From: Candidatus Clavichlamydia salmonicola
GTDB lineage: Bacteria; Chlamydiota; Chlamydiia; Chlamydiales; Chlamydiaceae
NCBI RefSeq assembly: GCF_015356765.1
Contig: NZ_WTCQ01000005.1
Span: forward strand, 1-56,300
Reading direction: 5' to 3'
DNA: 56,300 nt
Under the pieces are notes generated by a model that was not told the origin of the DNA, did not search any database, and saw only the letters and a list, made by a program, of their open reading frames with translations. The translations under genes were made by a program, and so were the position numbers. Positions 19,442 to 29,957 of the stretch are shown here, piece after piece (the first letter of the stretch is position 1; each line of letters opens with the position of its first letter).

Positions 19442-21238
19442 ATGTCATTAATAAATCCTTTTGATATTTCAGTAATTTTATCAAAAAAAAGCTCTTGTCT
19501 TATCATTTTACCTAATCCATTTTTACAGAAAAGCCTTGGACAACATCTTCAAATTTTAGCTCAATCCATTGAAAAAGCTGCTCAGGAACAGCTCTCTTTC
19601 ACTAATATGTGTCCTAATTTAACAGCTATTTCTCATAATCAAGATAATTTTGACCCTTCATCTATTTCAAATTTACCAACATTAGTCCACCACTTACTCC
19701 AATGGATCCATGTATGTAAAAATGAAATTATTTCAATAAAATCATGTGGCCTAGCAAGATATGAAAGAATTAACAGTGCTTTAATTAAAGCACAAAGAAG
19801 AATAGCTTCTAGGAACATAAGACAGCCTTTACTAACAACGCCCCTAATTAAACATTTGGTAAAACCCTCTCCAGAAAAAACTAACGATACACTTTTAACA
19901 CAAAGATTTAAATTTTTAGAAAGTGAGCCTTTATTTATAAACTTACAACTAATTACTAAAAAATTAGAAAAAGCCCTTCCTTACATACTAGAAAGAAGAT
20001 TTCATCCTTTGATTGCTCGTTATTATAACATTTCTTCAAAATATATTGTATTTCAACTAAGAGGAATGCCTCATATTATTTGCAAAGCAGTGATAGATAT
20101 AACTGCCTTTGAGAGCCATATTACCAATTCAAAAACCATTGCAAAGATCATTGAAGATAAAAATTATGATAAAATTATAATCCCTCAATCGCACATCCTA
20201 GAAATCACCTCAACATGTAGTAATACTGTAATATTCTATCTTGAAAAAAAAACAAATTTACCAAAAAACGCACAAAATCATGCTTTAAACTGGCCCATAT
20301 CACCTAAAATATATGGATGGACTGAATGTGATGATAAACTGAGACCTGCATTTATACAGCTTGCGCATATTATTCAAGAAACAGGTTTATGTAATATTAA
20401 TCGAAACAATTGCCTTGCTGTATTAGATCAAAACACCTGGAAACTTGTCCTTGTTGATACTGAAACTGTAAAACCTTCTTCTGCATCAATAATGGGAAGC
20501 TTACTAGATTTGATCAGTCATGTATCTTCCCCTACAAGTGCTGCTGCAATTATAGAATCTTGTAAACCTGAATTAATGCCTCAAATAGAATTTTGTGCAT
20601 TTTTAGAAAAGCTTAAAGAAAAAAGCATTCCTATTTTAGAAGAGACAAAACAATTCATCAGTTTAAAAAATAAATACATCAGTATGCAACAAAACTTAGG
20701 TAACATTGGTCATCCCTTCAAACCAATTACTGTTACTATGAATACTTTAGAATTAAATCTTTCACAAACCACTACGACTTCTGATCATAAAAAAATCTCT
20801 CTAAAAACTGTTCTAAAAAAAGTAATTATTATATTAAATCAACTTTTATTAGAAAATAGCACCTGCCCCAATGCTATAAATGATTCACCTCGTTTAGTTA
20901 ACTTGCCAACATACCTTTATAATGTTGACTCTAAGGATTATATACCTCATCCACATACTACATTAAATATATATGACCCCCAAGCTTGTAATTCCTTAGC
21001 TTTACTTGGCCTTTCAGCAGAAGAAAAGCAAGACTACCTTAAAAAGATGCAGTTAATGAGAACATCTGCTCGTCTCCCTAAATTTTACCTAACTCATGCC
21101 TTACAATATCAAAAAAAAACCTGGCTACACCAGATAATAACTGCATTACAGAATCAAGGCTATATCCTTACCTCTGATTACATGGAAGGCGAAGAGGTAA
21201 CCCTTTTAAATACTCTTAGTTTTATGATTCAATTATAA
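19442..21238 (+). CDS. Chimera: INPF A module fused to DUF648-like kinase-like domain
   Basis: 598 residues. Residues 1-130 are an INPF A module (SLINPFDISVIL, IEKAAQEQLSF, LLQWI, KSCGLARYERI). From about 160 on it is the C-terminal domain of the DUF648-like genes: HIICK with Lys215, FYLEKK, YGWTECDDKLRPAF, GLCNINRNN, VDTET, LNLSQT and YQKKTWLHQIITALQ. The family's membrane segment is absent, and so are the NLS-like motif and modules B to R2. The position of the putative catalytic Asp is Asn318 (Asn323 kept), while Asp339 of the DTE tripeptide is retained. If the fold inference is right, this would be an inactive pseudokinase. The fusion shows that A is an independent, transferable N-terminal module, as expected of a secretion or targeting domain. 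Transcription probably starts in the 47-bp repeats. Confidence 0.85.
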   Translation: MSLINPFDISVILSKKSSCLIILPNPFLQKSLGQHLQILAQSIEKAAQEQLSFTNMCPNLTAISHNQDNFDPSSISNLPTLVHHLLQWIHVCKNEIISIKSCGLARYERINSALIKAQRRIASRNIRQPLLTTPLIKHLVKPSPEKTNDTLLTQRFKFLESEPLFINLQLITKKLEKALPYILERRFHPLIARYYNISSKYIVFQLRGMPHIICKAVIDITAFESHITNSKTIAKIIEDKNYDKIIIPQSHILEITSTCSNTVIFYLEKKTNLPKNAQNHALNWPISPKIYGWTECDDKLRPAFIQLAHIIQETGLCNINRNNCLAVLDQNTWKLVLVDTETVKPSSASIMGSLLDLISHVSSPTSAAAIIESCKPELMPQIEFCAFLEKLKEKSIPILEETKQFISLKNKYISMQQNLGNIGHPFKPITVTMNTLELNLSQTTTTSDHKKISLKTVLKKVIIILNQLLLENSTCPNAINDSPRLVNLPTYLYNVDSKDYIPHPHTTLNIYDPQACNSLALLGLSAEEKQDYLKKMQLMRTSARLPKFYLTHALQYQKKTWLHQIITALQNQGYILTSDYMEGEEVTLLNTLSFMIQL

Positions 21239-21243
21239 TTTAT

Positions 21244-22440
21244 ATGATTGTTTATTTTTTTTTGACTTCTGTTTATTTTTCTCTTGCATCTAATCCAGGC
21301 CTTAAAGAGCAATGGATTTCAAAGATTGATAACTATTTTTATACATTTGGACCCATTCCTTAAATAGATAATGCTTGCCAATTGTCCAGACAGTCTTGTT
21401 CATAACAAGGAACACACACCTTTTATCAAAGAAGTTTCCTCTAAACTAAATCCATTAGCATGTTGTTACTCATCAGTTCATCCCCCCCCCTTCTTAAGAC
21501 CTCTTATTCAAAAATAACATTCTTGATGTTGAAGTAAAAACCCCCTCTACTAACATCTCTCTTTGGCCTGCTGAAGCAGATTGACTTTGACCCATTGCTT
21601 TAAAATCAATTTCTCAAAAATTAAAGGAAGCACCTTCATCAATATGTAAGCAACATCTCATAATTTCATTGCTACTTATCATAAATCTTCATATAGATCT
21701 ATTCTCTTTGAACTAGAAAACCTGCCTCATTTTATTTAAGGAAGCAATAAATAAAGATACATGTAAGAGCGTATAACTAAATCAAATGCTATTACAAAAG
21801 TCATTCAATTTAGAAATTATGATAGAATCATTATTCCCACCATCTTCCATCCTAAAAATTTCTAAAAACAATACTTAAACAAGAATATTCCTTATTGAAG
21901 AAAAGGTTCTTTTACCTACAAGAGCTAAGATGGATAAATTAAACTAACCCCTAAATCCTGCTTTAGATTCATAGTTAGAAAATCATAACGCATTAATACA
22001 TGCTTTCCTTTAAATGTCTTACACCATTGAAGAAACAAGCTTATCTGACATCAACAGATCCAATTATTTAGCTTTTACAGATGATAATATGGAAAATTGC
22101 TCTAATTGATATTGAATGTTTAAATAGTGAGTCGCTAAAAATGATGAATAATCTCCTAAAACTCATGAAACACTAATTCTACAGGAAGCATGCATGCAAT
22201 TTTAGAATCGTATAAACCTGAATTAACGCCAAAAATAGATCTATCTGCATTCTTAGAATGCATTTCAAATAAAAACTTGGTAATATTAGCGAGCCTTAAC
22301 AGATCCTTTGCAACTACAGCTCTCCAATGCCTTAGAATATGAGAAAAAGAACTGGCTATCTCAAATATTTACTGATTTATACAATACAGGTTATCCTGTT
22401 ATTTCCCCTTATTCTAAATCCTAAAAATGAAAAACATTTA
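21244..22440 (+). pseudogene. Decayed DUF648-like gene
   Basis: The frame from ATG 21244 reads through NPGLKEQWISKIDNYFYTFGP and stops at 21361. Later fragments in other frames read HNFIATYHKSSYRSILFELE, NYDRIIIPTIF and ALEYEKKNWLSQIFTDLY, matching the ordered motifs of the genes at 17405 and 19442. The middle contains a run of nine C at 21482-21490. Multiple stops in every frame exclude repair by a single phase change. Its kinase-like part looks closest to that of the chimera just upstream. Confidence 0.7.
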
Positions 22441-22539
22441 TTAAATACTACTTCTTTTATAGTTAATAATAATTTATATATTTAAAAATAACTTTTTTTT
22501 GATTATAGTTTTCATAAAAAATTTACTTTTATTAAATAC

Positions 22540-24216
22540 ATGTTAGTTTCGTCATTTTTCCTTCCTCTCTATTTTACCCCTGAATCCCGCTCCAGTTTAC
22601 GAGAACAGTGGACATCCAAAATTGATGATTATTTTCATTTATGTGGCCCTAGCCTCAAAGCCTCCTCCTTAAATAATCCTAATGACCCTTGGGCATACAC
22701 TGGCTCAATAGTTAGCCAACAAGAAGCACCTCTTTACTCTAAGACGGCCACAAACTTATTAATGATCTTAAAGATCATTTCTTACATGACCATAATTATC
22801 CCTCTGACCATGCTCTTAGCTAAATATCTTCTTCGCTACCCATACCATTTAACCTTACTTTTATCAGAACGCGCTTCTTCAGCTCCAATAACACAAACAG
22901 AATGGCTTTCTTCTACAGATTTAATATACATACAATCTCAACTTTCAACAATTTTACCTGTAGCACTCGAAAAAAAAGCTCATCCATCCATCTCATATTA
23001 TCACATATCTGCAGATAAAAATTCTGTGTTTGAAATAGCAGATTTTCCTAATCTTATTTTTAAAACATCAAATAATGCATCCTGTATAAACATTCGATTT
23101 GAGAAAATGCAATTACTTGAAAAACTAGTTAAAACAAACAATTATAATAAACTTTTAATTCCTCGATCTCATATTTTAACAATTTCTTTGCCTAATAAAA
23201 AATTCCATCCCTGTATTATTGAGCAAAAAATATATAATCTAGATAAACATAAAAAAAATAAATTAGGTTGGCCTACTATGCCTGGCTCATATGGCTGGGT
23301 TGAACATGATAAAAATTTAAGACCTGCTATAATACAAGCCGCTCAAGTTATTCAAAAAACTGGCTTATCTGACATCTTCTATAGAAATCTTCCAGCAATT
23401 ATAGATAAGAATACATGGAAAATTTGCTTACTTGATACAGATGTTTTTAAATCTTCTCCTGATATGGTTAGCTATAATCTTTCTCAACTCATTAAGTGCT
23501 GTTGGTCCAAAGAAAGCATAGACGCTGTTATAGCTGCTTCTGATCTTCAAAAAATTCCAGAAGAATACAGAGAGCATTTTTCTGAATACCTAGATAACAC
23601 AAAAAAAGATCGTTTACACGATCTTGTAAAATTACAAGCTGACAAAGAACCTTATGCACAAATGCAACTCAACCTTGGGAACATTAATAATCCCCATAAG
23701 CCTATTAAAGTAGATATTAAACAACTAGGTCTAGACCTTACCCAAACAACTCTAAATCCAAGTAATGAAAGGGTATCAATAATTAGTTATCTTAATCAAA
23801 TCATAGCAACATTAAATCAATCTCTGGAAGACAACCACCATAAACTTCTTCATACATATCATAATCATCGTAAAATAATTTTCGATACTCACATTTATGA
23901 CCATGTAAAAAGAGCTTATACGCCTCGTGTTAATACATTATGGTACCTCTCTCTCAAAAATGCTCCCCCATTAATTAATCTATTAGGCCTTAATCAAGAC
24001 GAAAAAAATGATTTTCAAGGATGGCTTTTTCTTGCAGAACAACAAAATTCAAATTCTTCATATGGCTATATAAAAGCTTTAGAATATCAAAAAAAAACCT
24101 GGCTATACCAAATAATAACTGCATTACAGGAAAAGGGTTTTATCTTTTCATCTGATTATTCTGTTGATGGAAAGCCTAACCTCTTACTATGTAGTAACTT
24201 ATCACTTTGCTTATAA
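22540..24216 (+). CDS. DUF648-like protein: membrane segment plus kinase-like domain
   Basis: 558 residues, the best preserved member of its family here. KIDDYFHLCGP lies at about 27-37 and the hydrophobic segment at about 72-95 (LMILKIISYMTIIIPLTML). The globular part has IFK with Lys175, CIIEQKI as a hinge-like strand, YGWVEHDKNLRPAI, GLSDIFYRN with Asp278-x4-Asn283, and ICLLDTDVF with Asp299 and Asp301. This order (Lys, hinge, D-x4-N, D-x-D) resembles protein-kinase-like or aminoglycoside-phosphotransferase-like folds, and here all candidate catalytic residues are present. LDLTQT and YQKKTWLYQIITALQ follow. No glycine-rich loop is obvious, so activity is uncertain. It is flanked by decayed relatives on both sides. 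Confidence 0.8.
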   Translation: MLVSSFFLPLYFTPESRSSLREQWTSKIDDYFHLCGPSLKASSLNNPNDPWAYTGSIVSQQEAPLYSKTATNLLMILKIISYMTIIIPLTMLLAKYLLRYPYHLTLLLSERASSAPITQTEWLSSTDLIYIQSQLSTILPVALEKKAHPSISYYHISADKNSVFEIADFPNLIFKTSNNASCINIRFEKMQLLEKLVKTNNYNKLLIPRSHILTISLPNKKFHPCIIEQKIYNLDKHKKNKLGWPTMPGSYGWVEHDKNLRPAIIQAAQVIQKTGLSDIFYRNLPAIIDKNTWKICLLDTDVFKSSPDMVSYNLSQLIKCCWSKESIDAVIAASDLQKIPEEYREHFSEYLDNTKKDRLHDLVKLQADKEPYAQMQLNLGNINNPHKPIKVDIKQLGLDLTQTTLNPSNERVSIISYLNQIIATLNQSLEDNHHKLLHTYHNHRKIIFDTHIYDHVKRAYTPRVNTLWYLSLKNAPPLINLLGLNQDEKNDFQGWLFLAEQQNSNSSYGYIKALEYQKKTWLYQIITALQEKGFIFSSDYSVDGKPNLLLCSNLSLCL

Positions 24217-24261
24217 ATAAAATATTTTTAAGAAATATTTACATAATAAAATTATTAAGAT

Positions 24262-24840
24262 ATGTCAATAATGTTTGTTTTATCATTTTATATTCCTCTT
24301 CACTTTATTCCTACATTCTATTTAATTAAATTCTAATACTGCGTGGTCATATAAAAGCTCTATAGTCCATCAAAAAAAACTCTATTTTTCACTAAAAAAA
24401 TCTCATACCTAATTACTGTTCATCAAAATTCTTTCTTATATTACAGTAATTGTCCCCCTCATAATGCTCTTAGCTAAATATCTTCTTCGCAAACCCTACC
24501 ATTTAACATTACTCTCACAAAAATAACCTTCTCCAAGCTCTTCCCCTACAATAATAAAGCCTGTTCTAGCAATATCTCCTAAAATAACAGAAAAAGACTG
24601 GATCTCAAGTCAAGACTTAACTGACATCATTGCCTTATTGCCTATAATGGCTCCTAAAGCACTTAAAAAGTGCATCTCATCCATTAACCATTGCAACATT
24701 AATTCTACAAACACAAGCTAGCAGTACCTAATGAGGTATTATCACATGAACATTTGGACTAATAAAAACGTCTTAATGTTACAAGTACATGAAAATAAAA
24801 TGTTTAATTGAAAAAAGAAATTATTCTGTGTTATTTTTAA
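24262..24840 (+). pseudogene. Decayed and truncated DUF648-like gene
   Basis: ATG 24262 opens MSIMFVLSFYIPLHFIP and soon stops. A shifted frame carries the membrane segment (FIKILSYITVIVPLIMLLAK) and KYLLRKPYHLTLLSQ, then a stop, then IIKPVLAISPKITEKDWISS and LTDIIALLPIMAPKALKKC, matching the gene at 22540. The kinase-like domain is missing altogether, replaced by the upstream region of the next INPF gene. Confidence 0.7.
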
Positions 24841-24872
24841 TAAATAACTATAATGAATGATTCGTAACTACT

Positions 24873-27302
24873 ATGACTACTCCCATTAATCCTTTTACTA
24901 TCTCTCTTAATCTACTAAAACAAAATCAACGCATAGAGGTACTCCCTTTTCAACCTCCTCCTGATCTTCCTTTTCATATTAGATATCATTTAAAATACCT
25001 CTCTGAATCTATTCAAGCTGCCTCTCTTCATAAGTACCAACTTGTGAATGGTGCGCCCAGAAAGAATTCTTCATCAACAGAGACAGAACCTTTCCAGCCT
25101 ATTCCAAATCTCCAACAATTAGTTACAAGACTGCATAGCTGGATAATTACTAATAGCTCTATTATCATCTCTTCTTGTGGACCTGCATTTTATCAACAAA
25201 TAGAACAATCATTTACTGAATCAAAATTGTTAATACATGAGTCCAAGCTTGCTTTTAAGGAACACCATCATTGCTTTTCAGAAGATCCTATTTTTTCTCC
25301 GAACAAGAAAAAACGTCATTCAACAGAGGCAGACACATCTCCTTTAGCAAAAAAGATAAAACAAATAAAAATATTAGAACATAAAGACACATTAACCACT
25401 GCTATCAGCCCTAAAACAGTTTTAAACAACATAAGCTACACAGTCCAAGAAATAATTTTTTTAAATGAAAGTACCTTTACCTTTCATCAAAAGCTGGAAA
25501 ATGATCTATACGCATGGATGGATACAACACATCAACAAATTAGCCACGCTCTAAATTTTTCAAAATGTTGTTTTGTACAATCATCTGAGCATTTACTCAC
25601 CTTACAAAAAGAATCTACACTTCATTTGAGACGAATAACTCTAGAAACTCTTTTACAATTTTTGAAAGAACAAAAGCCATTTTTAGAAAAAATGACTAAA
25701 AATCTTGAGCAAAACAAAGCCAAATTTTTTCATTCTCATCTGACAAAAAAATTAGAAACAGCTCTCGTAGAAATTCAAAAACCTTTGACGAGCAGAGCAA
25801 AGGTTATAGTCTATAGGAAAAAAAAGATCAGCAAACAAGTGCCTTCAAAAACCATTCGACCTTTTTACCAAATAAGTAATTCAGCTAGAAGTTCTACTGT
25901 TACAAAAAAATTTGTGAAAATACGCTTAATGCCACCTGACTTGAGCTTTTCTTTTAGACAAGATATCGTCAAAACATTTGAGATGAAAAATTTTTTAAAA
26001 AAAATTAAAAAAGCCTCCCTATGCTCACAGTACACATCTACCCAAGTTATTGATGGAATACAACCCTCCTCCAACAATAAAGCTCTTTTAATTAAAGCCT
26101 TGTATTATTCAGCAAAAAATAACTCTTTCTTATTTCAACAAAAAAATTCTATCTCTGAGCATTTACAAAAAGAAATAGATAATACATTAAATTTTCTAAA
26201 TAACCTTTACTGTATTGAAGTTTCAGCTACTCATGACGAATCCTGTCATCATAATGAATTGACATCATTAGCCATTACAACAACCAGCTTTGCAAGATCT
26301 ATTTACCCTATTTACAACCTTTCATATATCAGCATACATCCAGATAACCCAGACCCCCTTAATGCCCATCTTCACACAATATCAATTAGTGCTTCTTCTA
26401 CTCAATTAAAAGACTTAGTTAGCAATTTTATAAGAAGTATTGCTAAGCATAAAGCTCGCATGAACGCATTATTCATACGCTCCATGAAGTCAAATATTTC
26501 CATTAAATGTTTAGATAACTCATTTCCAATACCATTTAACAAAAAAACCGCTTTGCCTCACGATGAACTTTGCAAATTATTTTCTAACATCTCTACATAT
26601 AACCTTCAAAATTGTCTTAACTACTTTAAAGACACATTAGCAGATGGTAGTGAACAATTGTATTCTGGATATCATACAATTCAATCCTCACTAACCTTCA
26701 TTTTAGATCTTTTTTTACATCCTTTCTCAGAAGAATTCATGATCCCCACTGCAATATCTGTAGTATCTTCCTACTTAAAAAATAATAAACTACCTTTCTT
26801 CTCTATTGTAAAAATTGACCGTAGCCATACCATCAAATTTTGTTCTTTTTCAATACATCAACAATTCGATTTGATAAAAAATTTTTACACTCAAAGCAAA
26901 CACATTCAACTTCGTTTAAAGAAAATTTTTTCTATTGCGCCATTTCATCCTACCAAATATCAAGGCATCTTGATAAAAGATTCTTCTGAATTATTATCCT
27001 TATTATATTGGGGAGTGAAATGTAACTTGATATCAATAAAACATTGTTTTACAAATATTTTTTTTAAAAATAAATCTTCAGTAATGCACAGCAATTTTCA
27101 AAAATCCACTCAACTTTTAGAAGAAAATATATGTTTAATAGAGAAAGAATGGAACATCATCAACCCAGGCACCCCTATACCTGCTTTAGAAAAATTGCAA
27201 CATTCTGTAAAAGATGAATTGCAACTCATAATGAATTCCTTAACAAATCCAGAAGACTGTAGCAAATCATTAAACTTGCCATTAGACAAAAAAACAAACT
27301 AA
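24873..27302 (+). CDS. INPF-family protein, A-NLS-B-R1-L-R2
   Basis: 809 residues. A begins TTPINPFTISLNLL and ends near 120 (SSCGPAFYQQIEQSF). It has the most classical bipartite NLS-like motif of the set: K147-R148, 11 residues, K160-K161-I-K163. B begins YTVQEIIFLNESTFTF. R1 contains NNLYC (Cys447) and CHHNEL (His459-His460). L contains KCLDNSF (Cys546), with Phe where nearly all others have Trp. R2 contains YWGVKCN. TATAAT lies at 24849-24854, 18 bases before this ATG; short out-of-frame ATGs lie between. It pairs with the next gene, with which it shares TTxINPFxI and LPFQ near the N-terminus. Function unknown. Confidence 0.85.
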   Translation: MTTPINPFTISLNLLKQNQRIEVLPFQPPPDLPFHIRYHLKYLSESIQAASLHKYQLVNGAPRKNSSSTETEPFQPIPNLQQLVTRLHSWIITNSSIIISSCGPAFYQQIEQSFTESKLLIHESKLAFKEHHHCFSEDPIFSPNKKKRHSTEADTSPLAKKIKQIKILEHKDTLTTAISPKTVLNNISYTVQEIIFLNESTFTFHQKLENDLYAWMDTTHQQISHALNFSKCCFVQSSEHLLTLQKESTLHLRRITLETLLQFLKEQKPFLEKMTKNLEQNKAKFFHSHLTKKLETALVEIQKPLTSRAKVIVYRKKKISKQVPSKTIRPFYQISNSARSSTVTKKFVKIRLMPPDLSFSFRQDIVKTFEMKNFLKKIKKASLCSQYTSTQVIDGIQPSSNNKALLIKALYYSAKNNSFLFQQKNSISEHLQKEIDNTLNFLNNLYCIEVSATHDESCHHNELTSLAITTTSFARSIYPIYNLSYISIHPDNPDPLNAHLHTISISASSTQLKDLVSNFIRSIAKHKARMNALFIRSMKSNISIKCLDNSFPIPFNKKTALPHDELCKLFSNISTYNLQNCLNYFKDTLADGSEQLYSGYHTIQSSLTFILDLFLHPFSEEFMIPTAISVVSSYLKNNKLPFFSIVKIDRSHTIKFCSFSIHQQFDLIKNFYTQSKHIQLRLKKIFSIAPFHPTKYQGILIKDSSELLSLLYWGVKCNLISIKHCFTNIFFKNKSSVMHSNFQKSTQLLEENICLIEKEWNIINPGTPIPALEKLQHSVKDELQLIMNSLTNPEDCSKSLNLPLDKKTN

Positions 27303-27396
27303 ATTTATTTACCTAAGATGAATAAGCTAGGCTATTTAAACGTAAAATGTGATTATTTTTTCTTCTTTCTAACATTATGTAAATATTGAACTTATT

Positions 27397-29865
27397 GTGA
27401 CTACTTCTATTAATCCTTTCTCAATTATTGTGAATCTTGTAAAAGAAAAAAAAAAGTTAATAATGTTGCCCTTTCAACAAAATCCTTCTCTTACTTTTCA
27501 CATACGTTCCCATCTAAGCACTATAGCTGAACAGATCCAAATAGCCACTCTTCATCAATACTCTTTTGTCAGCGCTATGCCTCTTAACACAGCTCCTTCA
27601 ACAAGCACAGAAATTTGTTCTTCAGTTATAAATTTGCAACAACTGATTTCCAGATTACATAGCTGGATAGTAAGCAATCAATCTATCATCCAATCTTCCT
27701 GTGGACCTACATTTTATCAAAAAATGCTAACATCATTTACTCTAACACAAACTATGTTGAGCAATTCTGACACTTCTTTTAGCCCTCCTCCAACAATTTG
27801 CGTCTCTGATCCATCAAGTATAAAAAAATCTTATCTAGGGAAAAAACGTCTATCTAAAGATTCTAAAAAGGGTACATCTCGCTCAGAATCTTTTTCACCT
27901 CCTTTAAAGAAAAAACTCTTAGCAACTTCATCTTTTGAAAAATGTTCAGTCTCAGTAGAAAAACAGACTCCATGTATTACTACTGATTCTTTGCAAGAAA
28001 TTGTAGTACTTACTAAAGAAGTTTTTACGATTCAACCTGCCCAAAATTTAGATTTAGAATCTTGGATATGTCATACCCATCAGATGGTGAGAAATGCTTT
28101 AAATTTTTCAGAAATATGTTATGTAAAACATACAAAAGCAGCATCCGTTTTGAAAAAACAATCCCTTACTAAATTATATGTAGAGACTCATCGAGAAAAA
28201 ACTCTGAAAAAATTAAAAAAATTATTAGCAAAACAAAAGCCATTCTTAAAAAAAATGCCTGCAAATTTAAATAAAGATCCTGCTATTCACTTACATACAC
28301 ACTTAAAGATAGAATTAGCAGCCGCTTTGAAACAATTAAAAAATACTTCACTCAAACTAAAAAAGGCTTTAAAATCCCCTTCTCCCCTACCCTCCATTGA
28401 TTCTTTTGAAACAGCGTCTCCCTTACCTTCTGAAATAAAAATTCAAAGAACTGTACCTGGAGTACAATACAAACCCAATAAAATTGCCTTAAAAAACACC
28501 ATTCAGAAATTTTTTATCTCAATAAAAATATTCCCTAATCTTTTTAACTTATCATCTAGAGAAAAAATAGAAAAAGAAACTGAATTGATGTTTTTTCTAA
28601 AACAAGTTCATCATGCTAGTCAATTACCTCAATACATCTGCTCTCAAGATATTCCTGAGATAGATGCAGCTTCATCTGTAAACAAAGAATCAATCCTATT
28701 AGCATTATATCATGCTGTAGAAAGAAATGTATTTTTATTCAAACAATTCCATCTCTTGTCTGAACCACTACAAGAAAATGTTGACAAGACACTTAACATG
28801 ATAAATAAAAAATATTGTGCTATAAAATCTTGTGCTGACGATATAAACAAGCATCATAAAAATTTTCAAAAATATCCGATAACAAAATTAACTCCTCCTC
28901 AACCCATCAGCTCTATCTATGCATTACCATTAATCACTATTTATTATAATCCAAAACATCCTCACATAATAAATATTAGAAAAATCTTCATTACAGCATC
29001 TGACAAAACCTTATATTGGCTGCTTAAAAATTGGAAAAAAAGTCTTTCTCATCACAAAAAACGAATGCTAGAAATAGCAACCATGGTTTTTCATAAAAAT
29101 CTTGTGGTTCAATGCCACGATAAATCCTGGCTATTAGAAAGCAACCAACAGAAACTCCTACCCCATCAATTACTCAAGGTTTTATTAGCTATAGCAAAAC
29201 ACAACTACCATGAATGCCTTCTTTATTTTAAAGATACCCAAGAAAATAATAATGAGGAAATACATTATCCTGGATATACAGAAACTGAATCTCTCTTAAA
29301 ATTTGTTGTAACATTCTTGGAAAATTTTGACATGACTAATCCTTATCCACAACCTGTAGAAGCACCACCAAAAAAGCAACCACCACCAGTATTGTTATTT
29401 TTTATGTATAAATCATACAGCAGCTATGAACCCAAACTACATACTACATCAATGAATAAAAAATATGATGTTATAAGAAACATGCATCAGAACTTACTTA
29501 AGACAATGTCTTATTTAAAAAATCTTTCAAATGGAAATACTGCAACTCAGATCCTATATAATGGGCAACACCTAGAAAATCAAAAAGACGCCTTAGCATT
29601 AGTGTATTGGGGATTGGATTATAATTATCAATTTCTAATGAAAAACTTTAATCACACATTTGACAAAACAAAAAACTCAATGCTACTAAATCTATATCAA
29701 GACAGTCTTACACTAATCCAAGAAGAACAAGCATTAGCAACAACATACTGGGGAAAAAAATACCCTAACTCTTCCCTTCCTAACCTTGACTCTCTTAAAC
29801 ATCCTCTCAAAAATGAACTAAGCAATCTGTCTAAAGTATTACAGACTTCTCCAATAGTCAATTAA
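27397..29865 (+). CDS. INPF-family protein, A-NLS-B-R1-L-R2, GTG start
   Basis: 822 residues. GTG 27397 is chosen because TTSINPF then matches the upstream paralogue. The basic motif is unusually dense: K149-K150-R151, a 19-residue spacer with more Lys, then K171-K172-K173. B begins SLQEIVVLTKEVFTIQ and carries a short insertion rich in Lys. R1 contains NKKYC (Cys474) and KHHKNF (His486-His487). L contains QCHDKSW (Cys573). Between L and R2 there is a Pro-rich stretch (QPVEAPPKKQPPPVLLFF). R2 contains YWGLDYN. It is a tandem partner of the 24873 gene. Function unknown. Confidence 0.83.
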   Translation: MTTSINPFSIIVNLVKEKKKLIMLPFQQNPSLTFHIRSHLSTIAEQIQIATLHQYSFVSAMPLNTAPSTSTEICSSVINLQQLISRLHSWIVSNQSIIQSSCGPTFYQKMLTSFTLTQTMLSNSDTSFSPPPTICVSDPSSIKKSYLGKKRLSKDSKKGTSRSESFSPPLKKKLLATSSFEKCSVSVEKQTPCITTDSLQEIVVLTKEVFTIQPAQNLDLESWICHTHQMVRNALNFSEICYVKHTKAASVLKKQSLTKLYVETHREKTLKKLKKLLAKQKPFLKKMPANLNKDPAIHLHTHLKIELAAALKQLKNTSLKLKKALKSPSPLPSIDSFETASPLPSEIKIQRTVPGVQYKPNKIALKNTIQKFFISIKIFPNLFNLSSREKIEKETELMFFLKQVHHASQLPQYICSQDIPEIDAASSVNKESILLALYHAVERNVFLFKQFHLLSEPLQENVDKTLNMINKKYCAIKSCADDINKHHKNFQKYPITKLTPPQPISSIYALPLITIYYNPKHPHIINIRKIFITASDKTLYWLLKNWKKSLSHHKKRMLEIATMVFHKNLVVQCHDKSWLLESNQQKLLPHQLLKVLLAIAKHNYHECLLYFKDTQENNNEEIHYPGYTETESLLKFVVTFLENFDMTNPYPQPVEAPPKKQPPPVLLFFMYKSYSSYEPKLHTTSMNKKYDVIRNMHQNLLKTMSYLKNLSNGNTATQILYNGQHLENQKDALALVYWGLDYNYQFLMKNFNHTFDKTKNSMLLNLYQDSLTLIQEEQALATTYWGKKYPNSSLPNLDSLKHPLKNELSNLSKVLQTSPIVN

Positions 29866-29957
29866 GATTCAGCCTATATCTCCCAAAGTCATCGCTTTTC
29901 ATACCCAATCTTGCTTATTCATTAAAAAATGATTGCAAATAGATTAAATCTTTAGAT

